52,739 bases of DNA. Origin: Holosporales bacterium. Lineage in GTDB: Bacteria > Pseudomonadota > Alphaproteobacteria > RUG11792. Both the position numbers and the translations under genes were made by a program. The stretch lies in contig JAITPA010000026.1 of assembly GCA_031289695.1 (NCBI GenBank), positions 1 through 52,739 on the forward strand, given 5' to 3'. A model generated the notes under the pieces. The model saw only the letters and a list, made by a program, of their open reading frames with translations. It made no database searches and was not told the origin of the DNA. Below are positions 1-8,713 of this stretch, one piece after another; positions within the stretch are counted from its first letter, which is position 1, and each line of letters begins with the position of its first letter.

Positions 1-44
1 ACCCCATAATTAAAGCTAGTGAGAATTTTTTCCAAAAGCAACAT
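1..44 (-). CDS. 5' end of an unidentified gene cut by the window edge
   Basis: On the minus strand an ATG at 42-44 opens a frame that stays open to the window edge (14 complete codons, beginning MLLLEKIL). A GAGG ribosome binding site lies six bases upstream, which is a better signal than most starts in this window. It would be the next gene downstream of the NhaD-like antiporter, 131 bases away. Too little is visible to suggest a product. Confidence 0.3.
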   Translation of the reverse strand, partial: MLLLEKILTSFNYG

Positions 45-175
45 AATTAACCTCAGTTTTGGATAAGCCTACAAGATTGGTGGAAGATCCAAGATAATCT
101 CAAGGAGTCCGAAAATGATGGATCCTTGTTCCAAGATCTCTTAGCTTCACTACATCAACTTTTTAGTTATTTGAC

Positions 176-1483
176 CTATAAAAAAAACATCAAAACCACA
201 CTAACTGGAACTATTACGGCGAAGGACCATGCCATATACTTAACGAACGACGGCATCTCTATTCCTTTCCGTATGGCTATGGATCGTACCATTAAATTTG
301 GAGCATTGCCGATATATGTCATTGCGCCCATCACAACGGAACTCACCGATAACGCAATCAGAATGTTTGGGTGAAGATACATGAGATCGCAAGCACTCCC
401 CCCAGCTATATTGAAGAATAGCAGATATGATGGGGCATTGTCAAGAAAAGCAGAAGTCAAAGCACATAGCCAAAAATACGAATTACGCCCATCTCCGCCG
501 TTGCTCGCATTAACAACAAAATCATGGATGGTTGCGAAATTTTCATTAAGGAGGAAGACGACAGGAGCAATGACTATAAATATAACAAGAAACGTTTTTG
601 CTACCTCAATGAATGGCTTAAAGTCTATGCGATCTCGATCTTTCGTCGATAAAGAGATCCATGAAAAAATTAATAGAATCGCGTTCTTAATCACCATCGG
701 CGAAAACTCCATTCCATTTATCTTTATGTTCGTACCGATATTAAGAGACAAAACTATCGCTGTACAGAGTAGGAGAAATATATTTCTCCAACCAGATACC
801 TTCAACGAAAATTTTACTTTACGTCCTTCTGGTTTTTGTTCATCCTCTTTTTTAAGAATTTTTTTATCAACGATAAATAGGATGATCAGGCATGCAATGG
901 TATATGAAAGCCAATATTTGAACAAATGCTTCAGTGGCCAGAAAAAGTCAACTCCATGTAGATAACCAAGAAGTATTGGCGCATCTCCAAGAGGAGTCAA
1001 AATACCTCCTATATTCGCAATTAAAAATATGAAAAATATAACCAAATGAGCCTTATATTTTCTGTTTTTGTTCATTTCAAGGAAGGACGGCAGAAACAGA
1101 ACAGATGCTCCGGTTGTTCCTATAAGCGATGAAAATAAACTGCATCCTCCGAGAAAAATTATATTTGAAATTGAGCTAGATGATGACTTTAACTTGATCT
1201 TGATACCATGACTCAAAACATATAAAGTAAACACCATTATTATAAATGGCAAATAATCCTCGGCTAGCGAGTGTTTCAATATTTCACTAGCACATGGTAT
1301 GTACGCATACGATGAAATAATTGATGTTATCGAGATAATCCAGAATATGGATGTCTCTTGTTTGTGCCAAAATCTTGGAGCTACAAGCGGCATAAACGCA
1401 AGAGATAGTAGAATCACGAATAACGGAGCCGATAGAACAACAATTTCTAGAATATCCAAAACTATTTCAAGAACGCAAACCAA
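176..1483 (-). CDS. nhaD: NhaD/ArsB-type sodium:proton antiporter
   Basis: A polytopic inner-membrane ion transporter, expected to exchange Na+ for H+. The hydrophobic segments and the block GGILTPLGDAPILLGYLHG followed by an aromatic-rich helix are typical of the NhaD branch of the ion transporter superfamily. A second half-repeat carries SAFLDNAPSYLLFF, the usual LDNAP signature of NhaD proteins. The frame can be opened from an ATG at 1579, but the first 30 residues of that version are polar and unlike the family. I prefer the TTG at 1483, which follows a GGAG and leaves about 19 residues before the first membrane helix. A TATAAT lies just upstream (1493-1498). The gene diverges from rpsA. 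Function is firm at family level; ion specificity is inferred. Confidence 0.85.
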   Translation of the reverse strand: MVCVLEIVLDILEIVVLSAPLFVILLSLAFMPLVAPRFWHKQETSIFWIISITSIISSYAYIPCASEILKHSLAEDYLPFIIMVFTLYVLSHGIKIKLKSSSSSISNIIFLGGCSLFSSLIGTTGASVLFLPSFLEMNKNRKYKAHLVIFFIFLIANIGGILTPLGDAPILLGYLHGVDFFWPLKHLFKYWLSYTIACLIILFIVDKKILKKEDEQKPEGRKVKFSLKVSGWRNIFLLLCTAIVLSLNIGTNIKINGMEFSPMVIKNAILLIFSWISLSTKDRDRIDFKPFIEVAKTFLVIFIVIAPVVFLLNENFATIHDFVVNASNGGDGRNSYFWLCALTSAFLDNAPSYLLFFNIAGGSACDLMYLHPNILIALSVSSVVMGAMTYIGNAPNLMVRSIAIRKGIEMPSFVKYMAWSFAVIVPVSVVLMFFL

Positions 1484-1492
1484 ACACTCCAG

Positions 1493-1521
1493 ATTATAAC
1501 AGATAGTTTCATTATTTGGAA
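1493..1521 (-). promoter_or_regulatory. Candidate promoter of the nhaD-like gene
   Basis: Read on the minus strand, TTCCAA and TATAAT are separated by 17 bases. The -10 is perfect and the -35 weak (three of six). It lies inside the longer reading frame and supports the shorter TTG start at 1483. Confidence 0.3.
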
Positions 1522-1595
1522 CAACATGTGTTGACCATATTTCATTCCTCAAAAATGGCCAGACGGCCGTAAAATGCATATGGGCTGTTTTTTTC

Positions 1596-1624
1596 TTTCA
1601 GATAAACGCTGATTGTGGTACACT
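1596..1624 (+). promoter_or_regulatory. Candidate rpsA operon promoter
   Basis: TTTCAG at 1596-1601 and TACACT at 1619-1624 are 17 bases apart, with TGG directly before the -10 (extended -10). The same TACACT hexamer is used at dnaK. It would give a leader of roughly 60 bases before the rpsA ATG. Confidence 0.4.
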
Positions 1625-1693
1625 AGCGGCAGTGTTTTCCTTCCTTTGTGAACTGTCCTCTTTGGTGCAGTTCGCTTAAAATTCAAGGTGTTT

Positions 1694-3391
1694 ATGAACG
1701 ACAAAAAAACTAGTTTTGCCGACTTACTCGAGGAATCTCTCGAGGGCAGTTCTTCTTTGGAAGGTAAGGTTGTCCTAGGGACTATTGTGGGTATCAAGGA
1801 TGATAAGGCGATTATAGATGTCGGCCTAAAAGCCGAGGGACGATTATTCTTAAATGATATTAAAGCTTTAAAAGGGGCCGATGAGGTCCGGATAGGAGAC
1901 ACGATAGATGTTTTCGTTGAGCGGTTTGAAGATAGGAACGGAGAACCGATACTGAGCATAGAGAAAGCCAAGAAGGAAGCCGTCTGGAATGATATAGAAC
2001 GCCATATGGAAAGCGGGGAGGTTATCGAAGGGGTAATCGTCGACAGAGCAAAAGGTGGGTTTGCTGTTGACATTAACGGCACAACGGCCTTTTTGCCGGG
2101 GAGTCAGGTTGATTTAAGGCTCGTGAAAGATATAACTCCTCTCCTCAATATCCCTCAGCCGTTTAAGGTTTTGAAGATGGATAAGGTCCGTAATAATATC
2201 GTCATTTCGAGAAGAGCGGTTCTTGAGGCATCTAGAAATGCCGAGAGGGCTAAGGTAATTTCGAAGCTAGAAGAAGGGGCGATTGTAGATGGTGTTGTCA
2301 AAAATACCACTGATTACGGTGCATTCGTTGATATTGGAGGAATAGATGGCTTGCTTCATGTAACAGATATGTCGTGGAAAAGAGTCGTCAATCCAAATGA
2401 TGTCGTTAATGTTGGCGATAAAGTCAAGGTTCAGATAATCAAGTTCAACAAGGATAACGGGAGGATTTCTCTTGGAATGAAGCAGTTAGTACAGACACCC
2501 TGGGCTGATATTGAGCAGAGGTACGGGGTTGGAGAAAAGTATAGAGGTAAGGTTGTTAATCTCACTGATTATGGAGCGTTTGTCGCTCTCGAAGAGTGTA
2601 TCGAAGGAATGATTTATATGTCTGAACTTAGCTGGTTTAGAAAAAATATTCATCCAAATAAGATAGTCAGCATCGGAGATACCGTTGAGGTAATGGTCTT
2701 AGACGTTAATATTCAAAAAAGAAAAATAAGCCTTGGATTAAAACAATGTCAGGAAAATCCGTGGGAAAAATTTGCTGAGGAGTGTCCTCCTGGAACAAGG
2801 CTAGTTGGTGAAATTAAAAGCATTACGGAGTTCGGGATATTTGTTGGAGTCAATGATACGTTGGACGGAATGATCCATATGTCCGATGTTTCATGGGAGG
2901 GGAATTTTGACAATGAAAAGACAGGAAGATTCGAGAAGGGACAAAGAATTGAGGTTGTAGTCCTTGATGTTAAGCCAGATAAAGAGAGAATCAGTTTAGG
3001 AATAAAACAACTATCAAGGGATCCTCATGTTGCCGCTGCTGAGTACTATACAAAGGGGGATTCAGTGATTGCTGAAGTCAAGGAAATTCACGCGTTTGGC
3101 ATCGATGTACAGTTGGATCATGGAGTTCTCGGTTTTGTTAAAAAAGCAGACCTGTCGAATGACAGATTAAATCAGAGGACAGATATGTTTTCAATCGGAG
3201 AAAAAGTTGAGGCTGTTGTGTTGGGCATAGACAGAAGTGGTGTTGTCAGCTTATCGATAAGGTCTCTGGAGATTCAAAGGGAAAAAGAGGCCTTGAAGCA
3301 GTACGGCTCAACGGATAGCGGGGCTAGTTTGGGTGATATCCTAGGAGCTGCATTAAAGAGCGACAGAAAAAGCGATAACAAAGGAGAATAA
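1694..3391 (+). CDS. rpsA: 30S ribosomal protein S1
   Basis: RNA-binding ribosomal protein that helps load mRNA on the 30S subunit. Six S1/OB-fold repeats can be counted. The central ones show clear GAFVDIGGIDGLLHVTDMSW, GAFVALEECIEGMIYMSELSW and GIFVGVNDTLDGMIHMSDVSW style cores, each closed by a RISLGMKQ or KISLGLKQ type strand. The product of 565 residues has the usual length for alphaproteobacterial S1. The frame also has a GTG six bases upstream (1688), but the AAGG at 1685-1688 is well placed for the ATG at 1694. The gene heads a cluster with a SemiSWEET-like gene, dxs and an RluC-like gene, all overlapping or nearly touching. The customary upstream cmk/aroA genes are absent here. Confidence 0.97.
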   Translation: MNDKKTSFADLLEESLEGSSSLEGKVVLGTIVGIKDDKAIIDVGLKAEGRLFLNDIKALKGADEVRIGDTIDVFVERFEDRNGEPILSIEKAKKEAVWNDIERHMESGEVIEGVIVDRAKGGFAVDINGTTAFLPGSQVDLRLVKDITPLLNIPQPFKVLKMDKVRNNIVISRRAVLEASRNAERAKVISKLEEGAIVDGVVKNTTDYGAFVDIGGIDGLLHVTDMSWKRVVNPNDVVNVGDKVKVQIIKFNKDNGRISLGMKQLVQTPWADIEQRYGVGEKYRGKVVNLTDYGAFVALEECIEGMIYMSELSWFRKNIHPNKIVSIGDTVEVMVLDVNIQKRKISLGLKQCQENPWEKFAEECPPGTRLVGEIKSITEFGIFVGVNDTLDGMIHMSDVSWEGNFDNEKTGRFEKGQRIEVVVLDVKPDKERISLGIKQLSRDPHVAAAEYYTKGDSVIAEVKEIHAFGIDVQLDHGVLGFVKKADLSNDRLNQRTDMFSIGEKVEAVVLGIDRSGVVSLSIRSLEIQREKEALKQYGSTDSGASLGDILGAALKSDRKSDNKGE

Positions 3392-3393
3392 GG

Positions 3394-3663
3394 GTGCTTG
3401 TGACTTCATTCATAGAGGAAACTTTCGGGATGATTGCTTCGGTGACAACGGTCATTGGTATTATTCCGCAGGTTTATAAGTCGTATAAGTTGAAGTCAAT
3501 GGAGGAAGTTTCGATGGTAATGCTTGTGAATTATGCAATTTGTTCAGTTTCCTGGTTAGTTTATGGGCTATACACAAAGTCAAGTTTCATTATAGGAAGT
3601 AATGCCATCTGCACGATAACTAGTGCCTTGTCGATTTGGCAAAAGGCAAGTTATAAAAAGTGA
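3394..3663 (+). CDS. SemiSWEET / PQ-loop small sugar transporter
   Basis: A protein of 89 residues with three predicted membrane helices and a PQ motif in the first helix (GIIPQVYKSYK), the hallmark of SemiSWEET half-transporters, which dimerise to move sugars. The start is GTG at 3394, seven bases after an AAGGAG that lies within the rpsA tail; a second GTG at 3400 is too far from it. The stop overlaps the dxs start (GTGA), so translation is probably coupled. The substrate cannot be read from the sequence; sugar transport is inferred from the family, and some PQ-loop proteins move other solutes. Confidence 0.85.
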   Translation: MLVTSFIEETFGMIASVTTVIGIIPQVYKSYKLKSMEEVSMVMLVNYAICSVSWLVYGLYTKSSFIIGSNAICTITSALSIWQKASYKK

Positions 3664-5426
3664 TTTTAGATAAAGTTTCTTCTCCATCTGATGTGAAGAA
3701 GCTGTCGATTAGTAAGCTTACTAAGTTATGCTCCGAACTGCGAAGTGAAATTATAAGGATTACGTCGAAGAACGGTGGACATCTGGGTGCTAACCTCGGC
3801 ACTGTTGAGCTTATAACCGCTTTGCATTATGTCTTCGACTGCGATAGTGACAAATTCCTGTTCGATGTAGGGCATCAGGCATACGCCCATAAGCTACTCA
3901 CAGGTCGACGACGATTAATGGAAGACTTAAGAACAGAACGTGGAGCATCCGGATTTCTTGATCCTTCCGAAAGTAAGTATGATCATTTTATATCTGGTCA
4001 CGCATCAACTTCCCTAAGCGCGGCTTTAGGGATTGCAAGAGCTAGGGATTTAAGTAATCAGAATTTTAAAGTTTTAACAATTATGGGTGATGGATCACTA
4101 AGCGGAGGAATGATTTATGAAGCCATGAACAATATTTCGGATACTAAGAACTTCATAGTTATCCTAAATGATAACCAGATGTCTATATCCAAATCCGTTG
4201 GCACGATGCGGAGATATCTTTCAAAGCTTCTTTCGTCGAGACGTGGACTTTCTTTCAGAAAGACATTGAGTCAAAAACTTTTTCCATTTCATAGAACGTG
4301 GACTTTTCTTAAATGTATATTGTCTACAATGAAAGGTCACAATATTTTCGAAGAACTTGGATTTCAGTATATAGGCCCAATTGACGGTCATAATTTAAAT
4401 GAGTTAATCAAGGTTTTTACAAATGTTAGGGATGTAGCGAATTACAAACCGGTCATAATACATACCAATACGCAGAAGGGAAAAGGCTATGAACCAGCAG
4501 AAACTGACGTAACAAATCTTCATGGAGTTGACGTAAGTAACGTCACTAGATACTGCGATGTTTTTGGGAAGAAGATTGTTGAACTTGCGAAGAACGATGA
4601 GAAAATAGTTTGCATTACCGCAGCAATGAAAGATGGCTATTGCCTCTCTGATTTCGCAAAAAATTTTCCAAACCGATTTTTCGATGTCGGAATAGCGGAG
4701 GAGCACGCAGTAACATTCGCGGCAGGCCTAGCTTCACAAGGGTACAAACCGTTTGTGTGTATTTATTCAACATTCCTCCAGAGGAGCTTTGATCAAGTCT
4801 ACCATGACGTTGTTTTGCAAAATCTCCCAGTCAGGTTTATTATAGACAAAGCTGGATTTCCCGGAAGGGATGGAATGACTCATTCTGGAATCTATGATAT
4901 TGCTCTACTGCAACATTTTCCGAATTTCACGATTTTCTCTCCTTCCTCTGCAAGAGGCCTAAGTGATATGCTCGAGTCTGTTGTCCTAAAAAACGATGGC
5001 CCTGTTGCAATCAGATTTCCAAAGGCTGAAGCGAAGGATATGCCCGATAGATTTGGTCTGGGAAAACACATACTGATAATTCCAATAGGAGATCTCCTGG
5101 CAAATGTTTTGGAAGCAGTAAAGATATCAAACACGAACCCAACTATCCTCGATGTAAAATACATCATGCCATTTGACTTCCATAAATTCTATAAATTCGC
5201 AGGAGATCATGAAAGAATTATTGTCATTGAAGAAGGTGTATTCGGTGGATTGTCGAATATAATTTTAAAAGAACTTATCGGTAAAAAGCGTTTTGATCTG
5301 ATCGCTAAAATCGAATTTCTCAATGCTGGGTTGGCCCCGGTTACCCATACATCAAGAGAAAACCAGCTTGAAACAAATGGTTTATCTCCTAGTAAATTGG
5401 CGAATCTACTAATGGGACTCAAATGA
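3660..5426 (+). CDS. dxs: 1-deoxy-D-xylulose-5-phosphate synthase
   Basis: Thiamine-diphosphate enzyme that condenses pyruvate with glyceraldehyde 3-phosphate, the first step of the MEP isoprenoid pathway. The N-terminal half has GGHLGANLGTVEL, DVGHQAYAHK and the ThDP site MGDGSLSGGMIYEAMNN...ILNDN. The C-terminal half has the pyrimidine-binding block DVGIAEEHAVTFAAGLA and a Tkt-type C-terminal domain. At 588 residues it is somewhat shorter than many homologues (about 620-640), mainly in the linker after residue 180. It starts at a GTG overlapping the preceding stop by four bases and ends overlapping the next ATG by four bases, so the three genes are likely translationally coupled. Confidence 0.95.
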   Translation: MILDKVSSPSDVKKLSISKLTKLCSELRSEIIRITSKNGGHLGANLGTVELITALHYVFDCDSDKFLFDVGHQAYAHKLLTGRRRLMEDLRTERGASGFLDPSESKYDHFISGHASTSLSAALGIARARDLSNQNFKVLTIMGDGSLSGGMIYEAMNNISDTKNFIVILNDNQMSISKSVGTMRRYLSKLLSSRRGLSFRKTLSQKLFPFHRTWTFLKCILSTMKGHNIFEELGFQYIGPIDGHNLNELIKVFTNVRDVANYKPVIIHTNTQKGKGYEPAETDVTNLHGVDVSNVTRYCDVFGKKIVELAKNDEKIVCITAAMKDGYCLSDFAKNFPNRFFDVGIAEEHAVTFAAGLASQGYKPFVCIYSTFLQRSFDQVYHDVVLQNLPVRFIIDKAGFPGRDGMTHSGIYDIALLQHFPNFTIFSPSSARGLSDMLESVVLKNDGPVAIRFPKAEAKDMPDRFGLGKHILIIPIGDLLANVLEAVKISNTNPTILDVKYIMPFDFHKFYKFAGDHERIIVIEEGVFGGLSNIILKELIGKKRFDLIAKIEFLNAGLAPVTHTSRENQLETNGLSPSKLANLLMGLK

Positions 5427-6292
5427 CCGACGATTTCGACTCCTCACGACTAGATAGATATATAAAAAGGATATACGGCAAACGGATACCTCAATCTGTC
5501 ATCGAGAAAGCCTTGCGAAATAAGGACATTTTGGTAAACGGTCAAAAAGCGAAATCATCGGATCCTATTACTGCGAATGATGAAATCTTTGTCCACCCAT
5601 CAACCTGTAAAATGTTTGCAAATATTTATTGCAACGAACCGGAACGTCGAGAAATAGATTACTCCAAATTTATTGAGCAGTTTAAATCAATGATAGTTTA
5701 CGAAGATACAGATATTATAATTATCAATAAGCCTTCCGGATTGGCTTCGCAGCTTGGCTCAAAAACGAATCTTTCGGTTGATGTCATGGCGAAGGTTTAT
5801 AATGAAAACGCTAGGTTGGTCCATAGAATTGACAAAGAAACTAGCGGAATTACTGTCCTTTCCAAAAATATTGAAACATCAAGATATATGCTTTACTTAT
5901 TTCAGAAGAAATTAATTCAAAAAAAATACTTGGCGATAGTTGTAGGAAAGCTAGATATGGTAAACGGAAAAATCACAAAACCCCTTCTTAAAAACAAGGA
6001 GAAAGTAGTCGTAGATTTCGAGAACGGCAAAAACGCGATTACCGAATTTAGGGTTTTGAAGCACCTAGGGAAAAACAGAACACTTATAGAAGCAACACCA
6101 CTCACAGGAAGGACTCATCAGATAAGGGTACACATGGCCTCCATCGAATGTCCAATAGTTGGTGATAAAAAATACAACGGGCCCAAGTGCGAAAAGCTAT
6201 GTCTACATGCTCACGAAATATCATTCACCTCAAGAGACAACAGAAAGATACATCAAAAAGTCAATCCACCAAAATATTTTTGCCTATTGTGA
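5423..6292 (+). CDS. rluC: RluC/RluD-family 23S rRNA pseudouridine synthase
   Basis: Converts uridines to pseudouridine in 23S rRNA. An N-terminal S4-like RNA-binding domain (RLDRYIKRIYG...IEKALRNKDILVNGQ) is followed by the catalytic domain. The catalytic aspartate sits in LVHRIDKETSG, and the family's TGRTHQIRVHMA block is present near residue 230. At 289 residues it is slightly short. The ATG overlaps the dxs stop (ATGA). The 3' end overlaps the convergent pntAA gene by 40 bases. The family is certain; whether it acts at RluC or RluD sites is not. Confidence 0.9.
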   Translation: MTDDFDSSRLDRYIKRIYGKRIPQSVIEKALRNKDILVNGQKAKSSDPITANDEIFVHPSTCKMFANIYCNEPERREIDYSKFIEQFKSMIVYEDTDIIIINKPSGLASQLGSKTNLSVDVMAKVYNENARLVHRIDKETSGITVLSKNIETSRYMLYLFQKKLIQKKYLAIVVGKLDMVNGKITKPLLKNKEKVVVDFENGKNAITEFRVLKHLGKNRTLIEATPLTGRTHQIRVHMASIECPIVGDKKYNGPKCEKLCLHAHEISFTSRDNRKIHQKVNPPKYFCLL

Positions 6293-7368
6293 GTCACCAA
6301 AGTTGCCTTTATTATCTCATCGTCAATTGCAGAAATATCTCCATTGTCCGCCATCTTCTGGGTAAGAAGCTCAAAGAAGGCAAAGGCGTTCTTGGCAAAC
6401 AACCTAGAGGCATCGAATGCTATGAAATTTAGTATGTTATCGAACGCAACGATTTTCACCCTATTTGTTTCAACAGTTTTCCCAGATTCTGTAAGTTCAC
6501 AATTGCCTCCAGTATTTGAAGCTAGATCTATTAGTATCGATCCCTTCTTCATAACTCCTACCATGTCTGCCTTTATTATAACCGGTGCTTTCTTTCCGGG
6601 GATCTGAGCAGTCGTTACGACTATATCCTGGCTCGGCAAAACATCTCGTAACCTCATCTCCTGGGCTTTCCTATACTCATCGCCCATCTCCTTTGCATAT
6701 ACTCCATCAATCTTTTCGGTTGACTCAACTTCTATGAATTTAGCTCCGAGACTTTCAACCTGCTCCTTCGCCGAAGTTCTGATATCAAACGCACTAACGA
6801 TGGCTCCTAAACGTTTGGCAGTAGCTATCGCCTGTAGCCCCGCTACCCCTGCCCCTATGATAAGTACCTTAGCAGCCGGAACAGTTCCGGCTGTAGTGAT
6901 CATAAGAGGCAGACCTCTGTTGAAAATACTTGAAGCTTCTATTATCGCCTTATATCCAGCCAAGCTTGCCTGAGACGATAGAACATCCATGTACTGAGCC
7001 CTTGTGGTCCTTGGAATTAGATCTAGTGCAAATGCCGTAATTCTGCGATCCAGAAAAAGATCTATGTTACCACTGCTAGAATACGGCTCCTGCATTCCGA
7101 TAAGTATGGTCTCATCTCGAATCTCATTGATTATATCTGCCTGCAGTGGATTTATAGCGAAAACAACATTGCAAGAAGATACGTCCTTCGCCTTCGCAAT
7201 AGCAGCTCCAGCAGACGAATATTCCTCATTATCGAATCCAGCAGACTTTCCAGCATCAGATTCAACGTACACCTCATGTCCAATACCAACCAGCTTTTTA
7301 GCTACCTCTGGGGTAACTGCCACTCTCTTTTCAACTTCGTGATTCTCAGATAGAACAAACAACTTCAT
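6253..7368 (-). CDS. pntAA: NAD(P) transhydrogenase alpha subunit part 1 (PntAA)
   Basis: NAD(H)-binding dI component of proton-translocating transhydrogenase. Residues 1-130 contain EKRVAVTPEVAKKLVGIGHEV and LIPRTTRAQYMDVLSSQASLAGYKA. The Rossmann block is TTAGTVPAAKVLIIGAGVAGLQA, and the RQD-like loop region reads YRKAQEMRLRDVLPSQDIVVTTAQIPG. These features separate it from alanine dehydrogenase. The longer frame from 7413 adds 15 unlikely residues; MKLFVLSENHEVEKRVA at 7368 matches the family start. In alphaproteobacteria the subunit is split and followed by pntAB and pntB; here the gene ends convergent with the RluC-type gene and no partner is adjacent. The membrane and NADP-binding subunits must lie elsewhere or be missing. 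Confidence 0.92.
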   Translation of the reverse strand: MKLFVLSENHEVEKRVAVTPEVAKKLVGIGHEVYVESDAGKSAGFDNEEYSSAGAAIAKAKDVSSCNVVFAINPLQADIINEIRDETILIGMQEPYSSSGNIDLFLDRRITAFALDLIPRTTRAQYMDVLSSQASLAGYKAIIEASSIFNRGLPLMITTAGTVPAAKVLIIGAGVAGLQAIATAKRLGAIVSAFDIRTSAKEQVESLGAKFIEVESTEKIDGVYAKEMGDEYRKAQEMRLRDVLPSQDIVVTTAQIPGKKAPVIIKADMVGVMKKGSILIDLASNTGGNCELTESGKTVETNRVKIVAFDNILNFIAFDASRLFAKNAFAFFELLTQKMADNGDISAIDDEIIKATLVTHNRQKYFGGLTF

Positions 7369-7455
7369 AAAACATAGCGGACAACGAGTCAATAACTGTG
7401 TCACAGTATCCATCTCTAACAGTCAATTTGCAAGTCAATTCCAAAATAGAGTCCA

Positions 7456-8643
7456 TTACCAGCAGATACCTAAAGCAACTATGATTACACCAATCGCAAA
7501 GATAATTCGTACAAGCAATTTGTTTTTCATCATAAGCTTCTTGTCTTCGATTTGTTGATTTTGAAGATTTTCATGAAGTATTGCGGGCAACACAATTGCT
7601 AGCACCGCCAGTATGATACCAGCAAAATTTAGCGTCTTTATGAAGGCATCCGGAACAACCATTGCAACAAGCATCGACGGAATAACGGTAAGTATGGCAC
7701 AAATCATTCTCTTCGACGATGGATTTTTCACCTTCAGCTCAAGCGAGTATGCGCTAAACAAAGACAATCCTACCCCTACCAAAGATGTCAGTATTGCAAA
7801 AATAGATACAAACCTCACGGCAATTGGAATTGCCCCTGCCCCACAAACTTTGCTTAAAACCATGACCAACTCTCCGGCGGATACATTACCTGCCATCATC
7901 TTCTCAAAGAAAACATGATCTGAATTGAAGACGATTACCAGGATACTGGATGTCCAAATTATATAGACTATCGCTGGAATAAGACTGCCAAACAAACTAG
8001 AACGCTTAATTAGCTTAATATCATTGTCGACGTATTCTGTCATATTGTGAAGGGATCCCTGAAAACCAAACGATGTAAATATCACAGGAACAATACACGC
8101 CCATGACTTTATGCTATCAATCTCCATTGCAATCGTAGGAACATCACTCCCTTCAAGTCCATACAATAACATCACCACCAAAATTATAAACGCCGCTATC
8201 ATGAAGATAAAAAGAGACTTATTAATCCTAATGACTGTCTCAGACGCAAATGCCAAAACCACAAGTGTCATCACGGCCATTCCGATGATGACAGCATTCT
8301 GTGGCACGCATCCTTTACATAGTTCATTTACAATCGAGGAAAGTCCAAATAGATAAGCCGAGATTAATGCGAACATCAAAATCTTGATCGACCACGATCC
8401 AACAAAACCAGCAAATTTACCACCATACAACTCGCCAACTTCCTTTAATGAAAAGTTAGCTTTTGAATTTAAATTCAAATCACAGCGCATGATCGACGAA
8501 AAATATGCGATCACCGCAAATGCAACCATTAACAAAATACTAACGGGAACACCGAACTTTGCAAGGACTATCGGGAGCGAGATCATCCCGGATCCAATTG
8601 CTGTCCCAGCCAACAGGAAGATTGCCCCAAACTGCTTATTCAT
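7456..8643 (-). CDS. tyrP: Aromatic amino acid permease (HAAAP family, TyrP/TnaB-like)
   Basis: An inner-membrane proton-coupled importer with about eleven hydrophobic helices. The N-terminus FGAIFLLAGTAIGSGMISLPIV is the diagnostic helix-1 signature of hydroxy/aromatic amino acid permeases, and TSFGFQGSLHNMTEYV is the matching internal motif. The open frame can be extended to 9294, but that portion is antisense to ftsY and has no family resemblance, so the ATG at 8643 is chosen (395 residues, normal length). It diverges from ftsY. Uptake of tyrosine, tryptophan or phenylalanine would suit an organism that relies on host amino acids; the exact substrate is inferred. Confidence 0.88.
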   Translation of the reverse strand: MNKQFGAIFLLAGTAIGSGMISLPIVLAKFGVPVSILLMVAFAVIAYFSSIMRCDLNLNSKANFSLKEVGELYGGKFAGFVGSWSIKILMFALISAYLFGLSSIVNELCKGCVPQNAVIIGMAVMTLVVLAFASETVIRINKSLFIFMIAAFIILVVMLLYGLEGSDVPTIAMEIDSIKSWACIVPVIFTSFGFQGSLHNMTEYVDNDIKLIKRSSLFGSLIPAIVYIIWTSSILVIVFNSDHVFFEKMMAGNVSAGELVMVLSKVCGAGAIPIAVRFVSIFAILTSLVGVGLSLFSAYSLELKVKNPSSKRMICAILTVIPSMLVAMVVPDAFIKTLNFAGIILAVLAIVLPAILHENLQNQQIEDKKLMMKNKLLVRIIFAIGVIIVALGICW

Positions 8644-8672
8644 AACATCTGTCTCAAAAGAAACACAACCAT

Positions 8673-8701
8673 ATGAATTTAACACAATCATGTAGTACAA
8701 T
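8673..8701 (+). promoter_or_regulatory. Candidate ftsY promoter -10 region
   Basis: TACAAT at 8696-8701 matches the -10 box seen at other genes of this window; the corresponding -35 (ATGAAT near 8673) is poor. It lies only about 13 bases before the first possible ftsY start codon, so the leader would be very short. Confidence 0.25.
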
Positions 8702-8713
8702 GTAAGGCCATGG

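Noticed and set aside
51-374. Open plus-strand frame running from the left edge region into nhaD
   Set aside because: It is antisense to the nhaD 3' end beyond 175 and has no ribosome binding site. The part before 175 faintly resembles a DNA polymerase III delta-prime C-terminus, but an in-frame stop at 48-50 and lack of any motif leave it unsupported.
381-965. 194-codon plus-strand frame
   Set aside because: Antisense to nhaD, no start signal, composition of a shadow frame.
1549-2082. 177-codon minus-strand frame over the start of rpsA
   Set aside because: Serine/proline/threonine-rich shadow of the S1 gene; it spans a well-supported start and promoter of rpsA.
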